Below are positions 7,925 through 16,571 of a stretch of DNA of 64,000 bases, piece after piece (position 1 is the stretch's first letter; each line of letters begins with the position of its first letter). A model generated the notes under the pieces. The model worked only from the letters and a program-made list of their open reading frames with translations, searched no databases and was not told the origin of the DNA. A program made the position numbers and the translations under genes. This stretch comes from Virgibacillus subterraneus (GTDB lineage Bacteria > Bacillota > Bacilli > Bacillales > Amphibacillaceae): assembly GCF_900110695.1 (NCBI RefSeq), contig NZ_FOEH01000001.1, positions 186,001 through 250,000 on the forward strand. The letters are read 5' to 3'.

Positions 7925-8530
7925 TTAATCCAAATTCTCTTTAGGTTTTTCTTTATGCTTTCTATTTTTAACCTCAGTAAATATGTTATCTGACACACTT
8001 GTTTTTGATGGTTCATTTGGAGGATTAGATTGATTTGATTCAATCATCGATTTAAGCATCTCAATATCCTCTTTAGTAGCGTATTGTTTATCAGGCTTTA
8101 ACATATATCCTAACTGACCGTTCGATTCTATAGTAGCCCATTGTAAATCAGTAAAATGCTGAATGTTTTGTTGTCTCATTCGTACTTCAAGCATATCAAC
8201 CGTTAACCGCAGCTTCTTTAAATTACTTTCATTAATTTGGCCATTTTCAACTACTACAAGTCCTTTACCATAAATTAAAGTTTCAAGAGCATTCGATTTC
8301 AAAACGATATACTCAATAAAAAGAAGTGTAGCTACCATTAAAAATGTAATCAACATTGTAATCCAAATGTTCCTATCGCCAACAGGTTGAATAATTAATG
8401 ATCCAACAGCTATCATCATGACGGTCTGAGCAACAGTAAGCTGTGAGACTGATTTTCTTCCAGCTAACCGTAAAATCAGGATTCCTCCTATCACGACGAC
8501 GACAGCTTTCCATATGAAGTGTAAATCCAA
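7925..8530 (-). CDS. DUF421 (YetF-like) membrane protein
   Basis: A 201-residue protein: three N-terminal transmembrane spans (about 7-24, 33-51, 57-75) followed by the DUF421 cytosolic domain, with LETLIYGKGLVVVENGQI and LRLTVDMLEVRMRQQNI. Proteins of this family are abundant in spore formers and some are spore-membrane proteins; the biochemical role is not known. The start is TTG with GAGGGG six bases upstream. The tail after about residue 165 is charged and low in complexity. Confidence 0.9.
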   Translation of the reverse strand: MDLHFIWKAVVVVIGGILILRLAGRKSVSQLTVAQTVMMIAVGSLIIQPVGDRNIWITMLITFLMVATLLFIEYIVLKSNALETLIYGKGLVVVENGQINESNLKKLRLTVDMLEVRMRQQNIQHFTDLQWATIESNGQLGYMLKPDKQYATKEDIEMLKSMIESNQSNPPNEPSKTSVSDNIFTEVKNRKHKEKPKENLD

Positions 8531-8664
8531 TAGGATCCCCTCTTTTCAAATGTTACTAAAATATACTTACGGTTGACTCTTTCTGGTTTAATATCTAGTG
8601 TTTATTGTGGATGAAATCATTTACTTTATTCTTTAGTGAAGTGTCTTTATAGAACTAGAGCAAT

Positions 8665-8688
8665 AAAACGGCTACTTATTGCTGTTTT
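8665..8688 (-). terminator. Probable terminator of the CLC gene
   Basis: AAAACGGC (8665-8672) pairs with GCTGTTTT (8681-8688); on the minus strand the hairpin is followed by TTTTATTG. It lies just 3' of the CLC stop codon. Confidence 0.5.
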
Positions 8689-8700
8689 ACGTCTAGTTTT

Positions 8701-10002
8701 CTAAAGTTTTTTCTTTTTTTCAACGTTTTCAATAGTTTCCGCGCGAAGTGTATTATATAACCTGCTTTTAGGCTCATATATTTTTTGAGATGGCCATAGT
8801 CCATGATGTCCTGAGAATAGATAGCTGACTAAACAAGCAACAAAAAAGTACTCTAACCCTTTTCCATCAAACATCTCCATTGCCAGCAGGAATGCTGCTA
8901 TAGGGGTATTAGCCCCTCCACTAAAAACAGCAATTAATCCCAATGCAGCGAGAAATGACATAGGTAAATCGATGAATGTATGTAAGGTATTGCCTAATGT
9001 TGCTCCAATGAAAAATAAAGGTATGGCTTCACCGCCAACGAAGCCGGTACCAAGAGTCACTGCTGTAAATATTAGCTTGGCCAGGAAAGCAAAGGGTGGT
9101 ACGTCTTCTATAAAAGATTGTTCTAACATCTGTAATCCTCGGCCATTGTAATCTTGTGAACTAACGATTAAAGTTAGTACCACAATGACAATACCTCCAA
9201 AAAAGGCTCTTTTCATATGGTTTTTTTTGAAAAGTTTCTCAGAAAATTTTTCTATCCCATGCCTCAACTGACAGTATAAAACACTTATTAGGCTAAAAAT
9301 GACTGATAGAAGAATAACTATTATAAATGTACTAATAGATATTTCCGGTATGGTTTGTATTATAAATTCTTCGTGTTTATGTCCCCATGCTGCTGCAGTT
9401 ACATAATGACCAACAAAGCTTGCCGTAAGACAAGGAACAAGTGCTTCAAATTTCAGCTTTCCTAAAGCAGTCATCTCCATGCCAAAAACAGCACCTGTGA
9501 TAGGTGCTCCAAATGCAGAACCAAAACCAGCACTTATCCCGCTCATCATTAAAATTCTCTTGTCGAATATGTTTACCTCAAAAAATTTGTTTACCGCAGC
9601 AGCGACACTTCCTCCCATTTGGACAGCTGCACCTTCTCTTCCAGTTGAACCTCCAAAAAGGACTGTGACAAAAGTTGCGAAATAAACGATAGGTCCCATT
9701 CTCCGAGGTACCTCTTTTTTTCCATGAACTGAGTCTATCACCAGATTATTTAGTTCAGCAGTGTCATTCAAAGTATTATTCAAAAGTACCTTTCCGTAGT
9801 TCATATATATGAATCCTATGATAATTCCTCCAAAGGGGAGAAGGAAGATAAGCCAATCCCTTTTTAATCGTATATCATCTCCTAGATAATCGTTCATCTC
9901 TAAAAGGAAATAGGTTGTCGAGCCAACAACTATACCAATTATGCTTCCAAAGATAATCCATTGACCCAGAACTGAAAAAAAGTTTTTATACTTTAACAGC
10001 AT
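8701..10002 (-). CDS. CLC-family anion transporter, fluoride (CLC-F)-type motifs
   Basis: A 433-residue CLC protein with about ten membrane helices. GGSTGREGAAVQMGG (gating Glu at 123) and GFVGGEAIPLFFIGATLGN (319-337) are the pore signatures. Instead of the chloride-binding GSGIP loop it carries LNNLVIDSVH at about 84-93, and it has GREGA rather than GREGP. This is the pattern known for CLC-F fluoride/proton antiporters, so fluoride export is more likely than chloride transport. This is a motif-based inference. I looked for a fluoride riboswitch upstream and did not find one. ATG start with AGAGG. Confidence 0.85.
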   Translation of the reverse strand: MLLKYKNFFSVLGQWIIFGSIIGIVVGSTTYFLLEMNDYLGDDIRLKRDWLIFLLPFGGIIIGFIYMNYGKVLLNNTLNDTAELNNLVIDSVHGKKEVPRRMGPIVYFATFVTVLFGGSTGREGAAVQMGGSVAAAVNKFFEVNIFDKRILMMSGISAGFGSAFGAPITGAVFGMEMTALGKLKFEALVPCLTASFVGHYVTAAAWGHKHEEFIIQTIPEISISTFIIVILLSVIFSLISVLYCQLRHGIEKFSEKLFKKNHMKRAFFGGIVIVVLTLIVSSQDYNGRGLQMLEQSFIEDVPPFAFLAKLIFTAVTLGTGFVGGEAIPLFFIGATLGNTLHTFIDLPMSFLAALGLIAVFSGGANTPIAAFLLAMEMFDGKGLEYFFVACLVSYLFSGHHGLWPSQKIYEPKSRLYNTLRAETIENVEKKKKL

Positions 10003-10133
10003 TCACCAATTCGCCTCTTTTCTTTGGGAAATTCAATTCTATTGTTGCCTATCGTATTATAATTATTAAAATAAATAGTGAATAGCCAATTATGAAAGAA
10101 GCAAAAAGGGATCAACCTACTAATTCGGTTTGA

Positions 10134-10230
10134 GACGCACGGGGACGGTTCTCATGCTTCCATTTTGAGGCATGGAAGCGGTTGAACCCCATGCTTTCTC
10201 CAAAATGACTTTTCCGCACCAGGTAATGCG
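10134..10230. repeat. REP-like GGGGACGG element, copy 4
   Basis: GACGCACGGGGACGGTTCTC at 10134-10153 with a partner arm GCGGTTGAACCCCATGC, then TTTCCGCACCAGGTAATGCG. Both parts match copy 2. Confidence 0.65.
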
Positions 10231-10394
10231 CCTTATTTTGTTGGAGCAGATTTATCGAGGGTTTAGGATTAATAGGGTAGAACCGTACCATAAATAGATG
10301 CCTTTTTTCTGTGTGGAGGACGAAGTTTTTAAAGTAAGTCGGAGCAATTTAATAAAAAAAGATACTATATTTTATACATCTATTTATCTATTCT

Positions 10395-10439
10395 AAAAGC
10401 CTGTTTTCTAGTTAGTAAAAAAGAAAACAGGCTTTTTTA
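10395..10439 (+). terminator. Strong orphan terminator
   Basis: A 15-bp perfect stem (AAAAGCCTGTTTTCT with partner at 10422-10436) and TTTTTT. No plus-strand gene lies upstream, so it may end an unannotated small RNA, be left over from a lost gene, or shield the YjiH gene from read-through. Confidence 0.8.
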
Positions 10440-10476
10440 TTAAGACAAATTACATATTGAAAGATAAGATAAGTAA

Positions 10477-10492
10477 TTGCATAATTATGCAA
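10477..10492. promoter_or_regulatory. 16-bp perfect palindrome, candidate operator
   Basis: TTGCATAATTATGCAA is self-complementary and lies about 90 bp before the YjiH start. It resembles an ArgR/AhrC half-site pair (TGCATAATTATGCA) but could belong to another dimeric repressor. Confidence 0.45.
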
Positions 10493-10580
10493 ATAAATGA
10501 TATATTATGAGTTATTAAGATTAGCGGGATAACACAATCAACAAAATCTACTTAAAATATAAAAGTTGGGGAGAGTCTTC

Positions 10581-11969
10581 ATGTTAAATGAAAAACTACA
10601 ACAGGCAGAAGAAGTTACGAACAAAAAGGAGTTTACAGCCAAACAATATTTGGCTTTTTGGCTTCCCTCATTAATTGGCGTTTTGCTGTTCTTAGTCCCT
10701 ATTTCTGTAAATGGAAAAGTAACAATCGGATTAGGGGTTTTAGCGGATGGTTTACAGGGTGCAATAGCTGATTATATTCCTTCAATAATGACAATTATCC
10801 TCTGTGTTTCTGCTGCTGGTAGTTTGATCGTTAAATATACCACAATAGAAGCGGTTAAAAAGAGTGCATTCTTAACGGCTTTATTTGATATTACGCCGTT
10901 CTGGTTAATTTTGAGATGTATTGGCGCATTATTTGCTGTCTTTACATTGAATCAAATAGGTCCTGAATTTATTTGGTCGAGTATTACAGGCGGGGTAGTA
11001 TTATATGATTTAATTCCGGTATTAATGGTCTGGTTCTTATTTGCTTGTTTATTTATGCCTCTTTTACTTCAATTTGGCTTGATGGATTTTATAGGAACAT
11101 TGGTACGTAGAGTAATGTTTCCTTTATTTAAACTACCTGGACGTTCCTCTGTTGATGCATTAGCATCATGGATGGGAAGTGGAACAGTGGGTGTATTATT
11201 AACAACACAACAATATGAATCTGGTTACTATACAAAGCGTGAAGCATCTGTTGTTGCAACGAACTTCTCCATTGCTTCGATTGCCTTTAGTCTTGTGATT
11301 GCAAGGTTTTTAAATATTGACCATATGTTTATCCAGTTCTATTTTACCGTAATTGTAACAGGAGTAATTGCTGCTATTATTTGTCCAAGGATCCCGCCTC
11401 TCTCAATTAAGAAAAATACGTATTACGAGCCGGTTGGGAAACAAATAGATGAAGTTGTGCCAGAAGGGGTATCTAGTTTCCGGTGGGGATTAAAAAAGGC
11501 TGTTGAAAAAGCGGACCAAGTCAAGAGTTATCCCGGTGTTATAAAAAGCGGGGTACAGAATGTGATCGATATTTGGTTCGCTTTAATACCATTGGTGATG
11601 GCGTTAGGAACGGTTGCACTTGTTATTGCGGAGTTTACGCCTATCTTTAATTACTTATCATATCCTTTCGTGCCATTACTTCAATTACTGCAAATTCCAG
11701 AGGCTCAAGCTGCTGCACCTGCTATGCTTGTTGGTTTTGCAGATATGTTTTTACCAGCTGTAATTGGAAGTGGGATTGAGTCAGAGCTTACACGTTTTGT
11801 TATAGGTGTAATGTCCTTATCCCAGTTGATATACATGTCTGAAATTGGCATCCTATTAATAAAATCAAAAATTCCAGTTTCATTTGCGCAACTGTTTATT
11901 ATTTTCCTGCAAAGAACAGTCGTGACGTTGCCAGTTGCTGCATTAATGGCACATCTGTTATTTTTCTAG
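10581..11969 (+). CDS. YjiH-family membrane protein with Gate domains
   Basis: A 462-residue protein with about ten to eleven hydrophobic spans and two nucleoside-recognition (Gate) regions, seen around SSVDALASWMGSGTVG and PAMLVGFADMFLPAVIGSGI. YjiH proteins are predicted transporters of unknown substrate. The open frame extends to TTG 10566, but that overlaps the GGGGAG ribosome site; ATG 10581 has correct spacing. A perfect palindrome upstream suggests a dedicated repressor. A terminator follows at 11983, then an aminotransferase, so an amino-acid substrate is a weak inference. Confidence 0.85.
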   Translation: MLNEKLQQAEEVTNKKEFTAKQYLAFWLPSLIGVLLFLVPISVNGKVTIGLGVLADGLQGAIADYIPSIMTIILCVSAAGSLIVKYTTIEAVKKSAFLTALFDITPFWLILRCIGALFAVFTLNQIGPEFIWSSITGGVVLYDLIPVLMVWFLFACLFMPLLLQFGLMDFIGTLVRRVMFPLFKLPGRSSVDALASWMGSGTVGVLLTTQQYESGYYTKREASVVATNFSIASIAFSLVIARFLNIDHMFIQFYFTVIVTGVIAAIICPRIPPLSIKKNTYYEPVGKQIDEVVPEGVSSFRWGLKKAVEKADQVKSYPGVIKSGVQNVIDIWFALIPLVMALGTVALVIAEFTPIFNYLSYPFVPLLQLLQIPEAQAAAPAMLVGFADMFLPAVIGSGIESELTRFVIGVMSLSQLIYMSEIGILLIKSKIPVSFAQLFIIFLQRTVVTLPVAALMAHLLFF

Positions 11970-11982
11970 TGAATTAGACTAA

Positions 11983-12018
11983 AAAGCATTGGTATTCGCC
12001 ACCAATGCTTTCTATTTT
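11983..12018 (+). terminator. Terminator of the YjiH gene
   Basis: AAAGCATTGGT (11983-11993) pairs perfectly with 12001-12011, followed by CTATTTTT. Confidence 0.75.
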
Positions 12019-12081
12019 TGGTATTATGAAGTAGTGATCTGCATATAACAGCACGTTTTAATGGAAAGGTGATTGATAGAA

Positions 12082-13275
12082 ATGAATAGTGAATCTTTTT
12101 TCACTGAAAGCACGAAAGCCGCACTTAAAAATAACCCACCAGGCGAATGGATGCCAACACTTCCAGATGGTTGTATACGTTTAAGTTCTGGATTCCCTGC
12201 ACCTAACCTTATCCCAGTTGAACAGCTTCAAGCAGCAGTTACCCGCCTGCTTGAGGAAGAGAAGGATTTACCGTTGCATTATGTTGGAAGCCCTAAAATG
12301 GCAAAGTTAAAGGAGCAGATTAATGATAGGTTGTTACGTCGCGGTATCCGTGTTTCAGAAGAAGAACTTCTCATTACATCTGGAGCATGTCAGGCGATCG
12401 ATCTAGTTGCCCGCATTATAATGGATCATGAAACTGTCGTTGCCATAGAGTCGCCAACGTATATGGAAGCGTTAGAAGTATTCCAAAACTATACGAAGCA
12501 CTTTATTAGTATCCCAGTGGATGAAAATGGCCTGCAAACAAATAAATTAGAAGCGATGTTAGCGGAAAGGAAAAGGGAAGGGCTCCCGCTTCCACGTATT
12601 TTATATACCATCCCAACTTTTCAAAATCCAACAGGTACAACGATGACAATGGATCGCCGGAAACATGTGCTGGAGCTTGCTGCCAAATATGATTTTCTGA
12701 TTTTAGAAGATGACGCTTATGGCGAATTATACTTTGATGAACAACCAGACCCATTAAAAGCAATGGACAACGAAGGCCGTGTACTGCATCTTGGTTCTTT
12801 TTCCAAGGTAGTAGCGCCGGGAGTGCGTATCGGATGGATAACTGCAACACCCGAATTGATTACCGCTGTGGCTTGGTTTAAAAAGGATTTAGACCATCCA
12901 TTTGCTCAAGCAACAATGGCTTCCTTTTTAGAAAAAAATGACTTCGAGAAGCGGCTCAAGACCTTAAGGGAAACGTATCAACGTAAGTGTACGGTCTTAC
13001 TTTCTGCATTGGAACAATACATGCCAAAACCAGTCTCCTGGTATGTGTCTGAAGGTGGTTACTTTGTGTGGGTCAAAATTGCTGGCGCCGATACATCGGA
13101 ATTATTAACCCACGCTCTCGATGAAGGTGTCTCCTATATCCCAGGAAAACATTTTTTTCTGAATCAGCAGGATGGAGCGGAATACCTTCGTCTATCATTT
13201 AGTTACGCGGAGGAAAAAGAGATAGTAGAAGGAATTCAAAAACTAAGTAAAGTTATCAAACGAATCCTTTTATAG
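12082..13275 (+). CDS. PLP-dependent aminotransferase (fold type I, 2-aminoadipate/LysN-like)
   Basis: A 397-residue class I/II aminotransferase. The PLP-binding lysine is about residue 242 in SFSKVVAPGVRIGW. The Asp/Tyr pair that holds the cofactor is in LEDDAYGELYF, and the phosphate/pyridine region is TSGACQAIDLVARI. The layout without a GntR domain and the IPTFQNPTGTTM stretch fit the 2-aminoadipate/aromatic aminotransferase group; the actual amino acid cannot be fixed. TTG 12073 overlaps the AAAGGTG site, so ATG 12082 is preferred. It stands alone, with a terminator at 13345. Confidence 0.9.
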   Translation: MNSESFFTESTKAALKNNPPGEWMPTLPDGCIRLSSGFPAPNLIPVEQLQAAVTRLLEEEKDLPLHYVGSPKMAKLKEQINDRLLRRGIRVSEEELLITSGACQAIDLVARIIMDHETVVAIESPTYMEALEVFQNYTKHFISIPVDENGLQTNKLEAMLAERKREGLPLPRILYTIPTFQNPTGTTMTMDRRKHVLELAAKYDFLILEDDAYGELYFDEQPDPLKAMDNEGRVLHLGSFSKVVAPGVRIGWITATPELITAVAWFKKDLDHPFAQATMASFLEKNDFEKRLKTLRETYQRKCTVLLSALEQYMPKPVSWYVSEGGYFVWVKIAGADTSELLTHALDEGVSYIPGKHFFLNQQDGAEYLRLSFSYAEEKEIVEGIQKLSKVIKRILL

Positions 13276-13344
13276 TATTCAAATTTGATGAAAAAGTCGG
13301 TATGAATACATATTACGGAAACACTTGTAAGTCTGTAGACAGTG

Positions 13345-13378
13345 AGTGCAGTGGGGATTCGCCTCACTGCACTGTTTT
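13345..13378 (+). terminator. Terminator after the aminotransferase
   Basis: AGTGCAGTGGGG (13345-13356) pairs with CCTCACTGCACT (13362-13373), one G-T pair, then TTTT. Confidence 0.8.
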
Positions 13379-13397
13379 GGCTCTTTTTTTGACTTAC

Positions 13398-13523
13398 CTA
13401 CTTGTTCCCATCTCTTCTTGTTTCGTCAGCTATCTCTTCAAAAGATCTAACTTTTCCGTGTGGGTTTTGTGATTGTTTTCTGCCTTTCCATTCCCGTTCC
13501 TGCTGATGTTTGGATTTAGACAT
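13398..13523 (-). CDS. 41-residue basic protein (DUF6254-like)
   Basis: The frame starts MSKSKHQQEREWKGRKQSQ and continues NPHGKVRSFEEIADE to a stop after 41 codons. The pattern of a charged, tryptophan-containing head, then NPHGKV and SFEEIA, resembles a family of tiny Bacillales proteins that I associate with DUF6254; the label is from memory. AAAGGAG precedes the ATG with 12-13 bases of spacing. It is 3' of another tiny basic protein on the same strand. Expression in sporulation is possible but unproven. Confidence 0.65.
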   Translation of the reverse strand: MSKSKHQQEREWKGRKQSQNPHGKVRSFEEIADETRRDGNK

Positions 13524-13566
13524 ATCTGCTAGAACTCCTTTTTATGTTGTAGTTTATCCCTGTTCA

Positions 13567-13731
13567 CTAATTTTGCGTTTTCGATGCTCGTTCTTTTTTT
13601 GCTTTCTCTTTGTGTGCTTTATTTGCAGCAGCGCTACCGAGTTCCTTGGAGAATTCTGAATCCGTTTTACTGGAATCAAATCCTTGTTTATTCTTTTGCT
13701 GTGGGTCATTTTTCTTTGTTCGTTTTGCCAT
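13567..13731 (-). CDS. 54-residue lysine-rich protein, possibly spore-associated
   Basis: The frame MAKRTKKNDPQQKNKQGF continues through DSEFSKELGSAAANKAHKE to a lysine-rich tail. AAAGGAGG precedes the ATG with ideal spacing, and a longer open frame in the same stretch is a shifted shadow of this one. Composition (Lys, Gln, Asn, Ala; no Cys or Trp) and the SEFSKELG segment are reminiscent of gamma-type small acid-soluble spore proteins, but there is no clear repeat, so this is only a suggestion. Confidence 0.6.
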   Translation of the reverse strand: MAKRTKKNDPQQKNKQGFDSSKTDSEFSKELGSAAANKAHKEKAKKERASKTQN

Positions 13732-13825
13732 GAATGTCCCTCCTTTTTGGACTTAGTATGGGACAAGGTGATTGAAATATTCGCACATAATAATCAGATG
13801 AAGTCACTCGATAGTTCTTTAAACG

Positions 13826-13861
13826 GAAGGAGATTAGATAAATTCAATCTCCTTCATTTTT
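13826..13861. terminator. Hairpin with T-tract in a divergent gap
   Basis: GAAGGAGATT (13826-13835) pairs perfectly with AATCTCCTTC (13846-13855), followed by ATTTTT. It lies between divergent genes, where no transcript should end, so it may be a relic or end a short unannotated RNA. Confidence 0.6.
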
Positions 13862-13991
13862 AGATAGTTTGTTAATTTATTAAGCTATGATTTAAATAAA
13901 TATGATACAATATAAATGGATTATAGTGTACGGTATTTGACTAGGTTGTGCCTACACCCTTTGTAAAATTAACATTTTAAGGATGATAAAT

Positions 13992-15494
13992 ATGAGTAAC
14001 ATGCCTAAAGAAACAGACGTTATCTTAATTGGTGCTGGAGTTATGAGCGCGACTTTGGGTTCATTACTGAAAGAGTTGGCCCCAAATTGGGATATTACAG
14101 CGTTTGAGAAGCTCGACAAAGCAGGAGAAGAAAGCTCTAACGAATGGAATAATGCGGGTACTGGCCATTCTGCCCTGTGCGAGTTAAACTATACTTCCGA
14201 AAAACAGGATGGATCTATAGATATTAGCAAAGCTGTAAAAATTAATGAACAGTTTCAGCTTTCAAGACAGTTTTGGTCATATCTTGTAAACAGCAATCTG
14301 ATTCATAATCCACAGGACTTTATCATGCCATTACCTCATATGAGTTTTGTGCGTGGAGAGAAAAATGTAACGTTCCTGAAGAAGCGTTTTGCAGCACTAT
14401 CAAAGAATCCTCTGTTTCATGGGATGGAATTTTCCGATGCCCCTGAAAAACTGAAGGAATGGATTCCGCTTATCATGGAAGGGCGTACATCGAATGAACC
14501 GATAGCGGCCACAAAAGTCGACTCTGGAACGGATGTTAACTTTGGTGCCTTAACGCGCAAGTTGTTTGACCACTTGGAAAGTAACAATGTCGAGGTAAAC
14601 TACAAGCACAGTGTTGAGGATATCCAACGTACCAGTGACGGCAAGTGGGAAGTAAAAGTACATGATAACGTTAACGGCAAAATCGAGTACCATACTTCTA
14701 AATTCGTCTTTGTCGGTGGCGGAGGCGGTAGTCTGTCTTTACTTCAAAAAACCGGTATTCCAGAATCAAAACATGTTGGAGGATTCCCGGTAAGCGGGCA
14801 ATTTATGGTGTGTAACAATCCGGAAGTAGTAGCACAGCATCAAGCAAAAGTATACGGCAAGGCTAAGGTTGGTGCTCCGCCAATGTCTGTTCCGCATCTT
14901 GATACAAGATATATCGAAAATAAAAAATCACTGTTGTTTGGCCCATTTGCCGGCTTCTCGCCAAAGTTCTTGAAAACTGGTTCCATGCTGGATTTAGTAA
15001 ATTCAGTAAAACCGAATAACCTTGTAACGATGTTGGCGGCAGGAACTAAAGAGATGCCATTGACAAAATATCTGATTGAGCAAGTTATGCTATCTAAGGA
15101 AAAGCGTATGGAAGAAATACGAGAGTTTATCCCGAATGCCAAAAGTGAGGATTGGGATTTAGTTGTAGCAGGGCAGCGTGTGCAGATTATCAAAGATACA
15201 GAGGGAGGCGGCAAAGGAACGCTTCAATTCGGTACAGAGGTAATCACTTCCATTGATGGTTCGATAGCAGCATTGCTAGGCGCCTCTCCGGGAGCTTCTA
15301 CTGCTGCTCACGTCATGCTTGAGGTAATAGAAAAATGCTTCCCGCAATATTTAAAAGAGTGGGAACCGAAAATAAAAGAAATGATTCCTTCTTATGGCGT
15401 TTCACTAGTCGAGAACCCAGAGCTTTTTCGGGAAATTCATGCTTCAATAGTGGAGGCGTTGGATTTAAACGAAAAGAAGCTGGCTCATAGTTAA
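13992..15494 (+). CDS. mqo: Malate:quinone oxidoreductase
   Basis: A 500-residue FAD enzyme oxidising malate to oxaloacetate with transfer of electrons to the membrane quinone pool, an alternative to NAD-malate dehydrogenase. The N-terminal dinucleotide fold is [18 protein letters not shown] (about residues 9-26), followed by the Mqo-specific [18 protein letters not shown] and, near the C-terminus, [17 protein letters not shown]. Length is typical. ATG 13992 has AAGG nine bases upstream; ATG 13983 is closer than a ribosome site allows. Single-gene unit with its own terminator at 15577. Confidence 0.96.
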   Translation: MSNMPKETDVILIGAGVMSATLGSLLKELAPNWDITAFEKLDKAGEESSNEWNNAGTGHSALCELNYTSEKQDGSIDISKAVKINEQFQLSRQFWSYLVNSNLIHNPQDFIMPLPHMSFVRGEKNVTFLKKRFAALSKNPLFHGMEFSDAPEKLKEWIPLIMEGRTSNEPIAATKVDSGTDVNFGALTRKLFDHLESNNVEVNYKHSVEDIQRTSDGKWEVKVHDNVNGKIEYHTSKFVFVGGGGGSLSLLQKTGIPESKHVGGFPVSGQFMVCNNPEVVAQHQAKVYGKAKVGAPPMSVPHLDTRYIENKKSLLFGPFAGFSPKFLKTGSMLDLVNSVKPNNLVTMLAAGTKEMPLTKYLIEQVMLSKEKRMEEIREFIPNAKSEDWDLVVAGQRVQIIKDTEGGGKGTLQFGTEVITSIDGSIAALLGASPGASTAAHVMLEVIEKCFPQYLKEWEPKIKEMIPSYGVSLVENPELFREIHASIVEALDLNEKKLAHS

Positions 15495-15576
15495 GTCTTT
15501 TGGTGCTTAAATAAACAGAAGAATTCATTAATAAATCATCTTTTCCATATACTAAACTACTCAAGTCGATAGTTAA

Positions 15577-15621
15577 ATCTGGCATTTGCTCTTTGAAGAG
15601 GGTGGATGCCAGGTTTTTTTT
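15577..15621 (+). terminator. Terminator of mqo
   Basis: ATCTGGCAT (15577-15585) pairs with ATGCCAGGT (15606-15614) with an inner CTCTTT/AAGAG stem and a run of eight T. Confidence 0.8.
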
Positions 15622-15717
15622 ATTTATCACGATTTGGCTTAATATGTATGGAAATAGTAATACATGTCGATTTGTGATAGCATTTACACAACAACGCAGG
15701 AAGAGGAAGTGAGCATA

Positions 15718-16074
15718 ATGATAAATATAACAGTCCCAACACCAGATGTCACCATTACGAAACAGGATAATCCGGAACTTAGTAATATATACGGATTTAC
15801 AGATTTTCACCTGATTACAAGAGATAAGGGTGGAATTTTCATGTTTTACAACGACAACCAGGAGCTTTTGTTTGTTGGTAAAGCAAGGAAGTTAAGACCA
15901 AGAATTAAAAAACATTTTAATGATAATGTATCGCCAATTAAATTGCACAGGGATGAAGTAAGCAAGATTGAAGTTTGTATTGTCAGGGATCCTGCCCACA
16001 GAGAGATCTATGAAACGTATATTATTAATGAACTCAAATCAAAGTACAATGTTGAAAAGGTGTATTTTAAATAA
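15718..16074 (+). CDS. GIY-YIG-domain nuclease-like protein
   Basis: A 118-residue protein whose middle is a GIY-YIG domain like the N-terminal part of UvrC: GGIFMFYNDNQELLFVGKAR (38-57), then KLRPRIKKHF, the conserved arginines, and a C-terminal YETYIINELKSKYN with Glu105 in the metal-binding position. Such single-domain proteins are annotated as nucleotide-excision-repair endonucleases in Bacillus. Both signature tyrosines appear as phenylalanine here (Phe41, Phe52), so catalysis is uncertain. ATG 15718 is chosen because AAGAGGA lies 10 bases before it; an upstream in-frame GTG overlaps that site. Confidence 0.85.
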   Translation: MINITVPTPDVTITKQDNPELSNIYGFTDFHLITRDKGGIFMFYNDNQELLFVGKARKLRPRIKKHFNDNVSPIKLHRDEVSKIEVCIVRDPAHREIYETYIINELKSKYNVEKVYFK

Positions 16075-16240
16075 ACCCCAGTATCCTCTATCACAAATAG
16101 TTAAGGCATATTATCCCAGTTACAAAAAAGAACTTGGGTATGTAACTATGTAGTTCGGTTTTGGAGTATAATTTTAAAAAAACACTCCAAAAACGATAAC
16201 GGGTTCCGTTTCCTATCACAAATATTAAAAATGTAATGTA

Positions 16241-16283
16241 AAATGACTATCAATTTGTATGCTAATTTGATGGTCATTTTTTT
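16241..16283 (+). terminator. Orphan terminator
   Basis: AAATGACTATCAA (16241-16253) pairs with TTGATGGTCATTT (16267-16279), one G-T wobble, then TTTTTT. The nearest plus-strand gene ends about 165 bp upstream. Confidence 0.7.
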
Positions 16284-16499
16284 GTTGGTGTAATAGTGTG
16301 CTTGGTTTAATAATCATAAAATTGTAGTGTAATTTGTACCCCAATTTGTTGGATAACAATAGCCAGTGTATGTCTACATTTTGACCTACAAATTCAAATG
16401 CAAATTGTCATACATTAATTTACCAATAAATTGGGAGTAGAATAGTTTTCGCTTGATTTTCAAGGTATTCAGAATATTTATGATAAAATAAATTTAGAT

Positions 16500-16549
16500 A
16501 TTGTGAACGATTACACTTAAACTAACGCAGCAGGAGTGTTCAACAAAAA
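16500..16549 (+). repeat. CTAACG-type element, site 1
   Basis: ATTGTGAACGATTACACTTA then AACTAACG, followed by CAGC and TTCAACAAA. The upstream 28 bases match site 5 at 18682-18709 in 26 positions. This is the left boundary of the array of short genes. Confidence 0.6.
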
Positions 16550-16571
16550 CTAAGTTAGGAGGGCGTTATTT

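Larger units (their letters stand above)
10003..10580. other. Gene-free interval with REP repeat, orphan terminator and palindrome
   Basis: Contains REP-like copy 4 (10134-10230), a strong terminator with no upstream gene (10395-10439) and a perfect 16-bp palindrome (10477-10492) before the YjiH gene. About 10230-10390 shows nothing recognisable. Confidence 0.6.
16075..16571. other. AT-rich gene-free interval before the cassette-like array
   Basis: Contains a weak inverted repeat (16159-16192), a strong hairpin terminator without an upstream gene (16241-16283) and, at the right end, the first CTAACG-type element (16500-16549). No coding frame in 16284-16498 is convincing. Confidence 0.6.

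Noticed and set aside
10003-10130. Possible fluoride riboswitch ahead of the CLC gene
   Set aside because: I looked on the minus strand for the GGCGAT...pseudoknot pattern and found no convincing match.
13554-13766. A 70-codon minus-strand frame
   Set aside because: It is the shifted shadow of the 54-residue gene at 13567-13731, which has the ribosome site and a sensible sequence.
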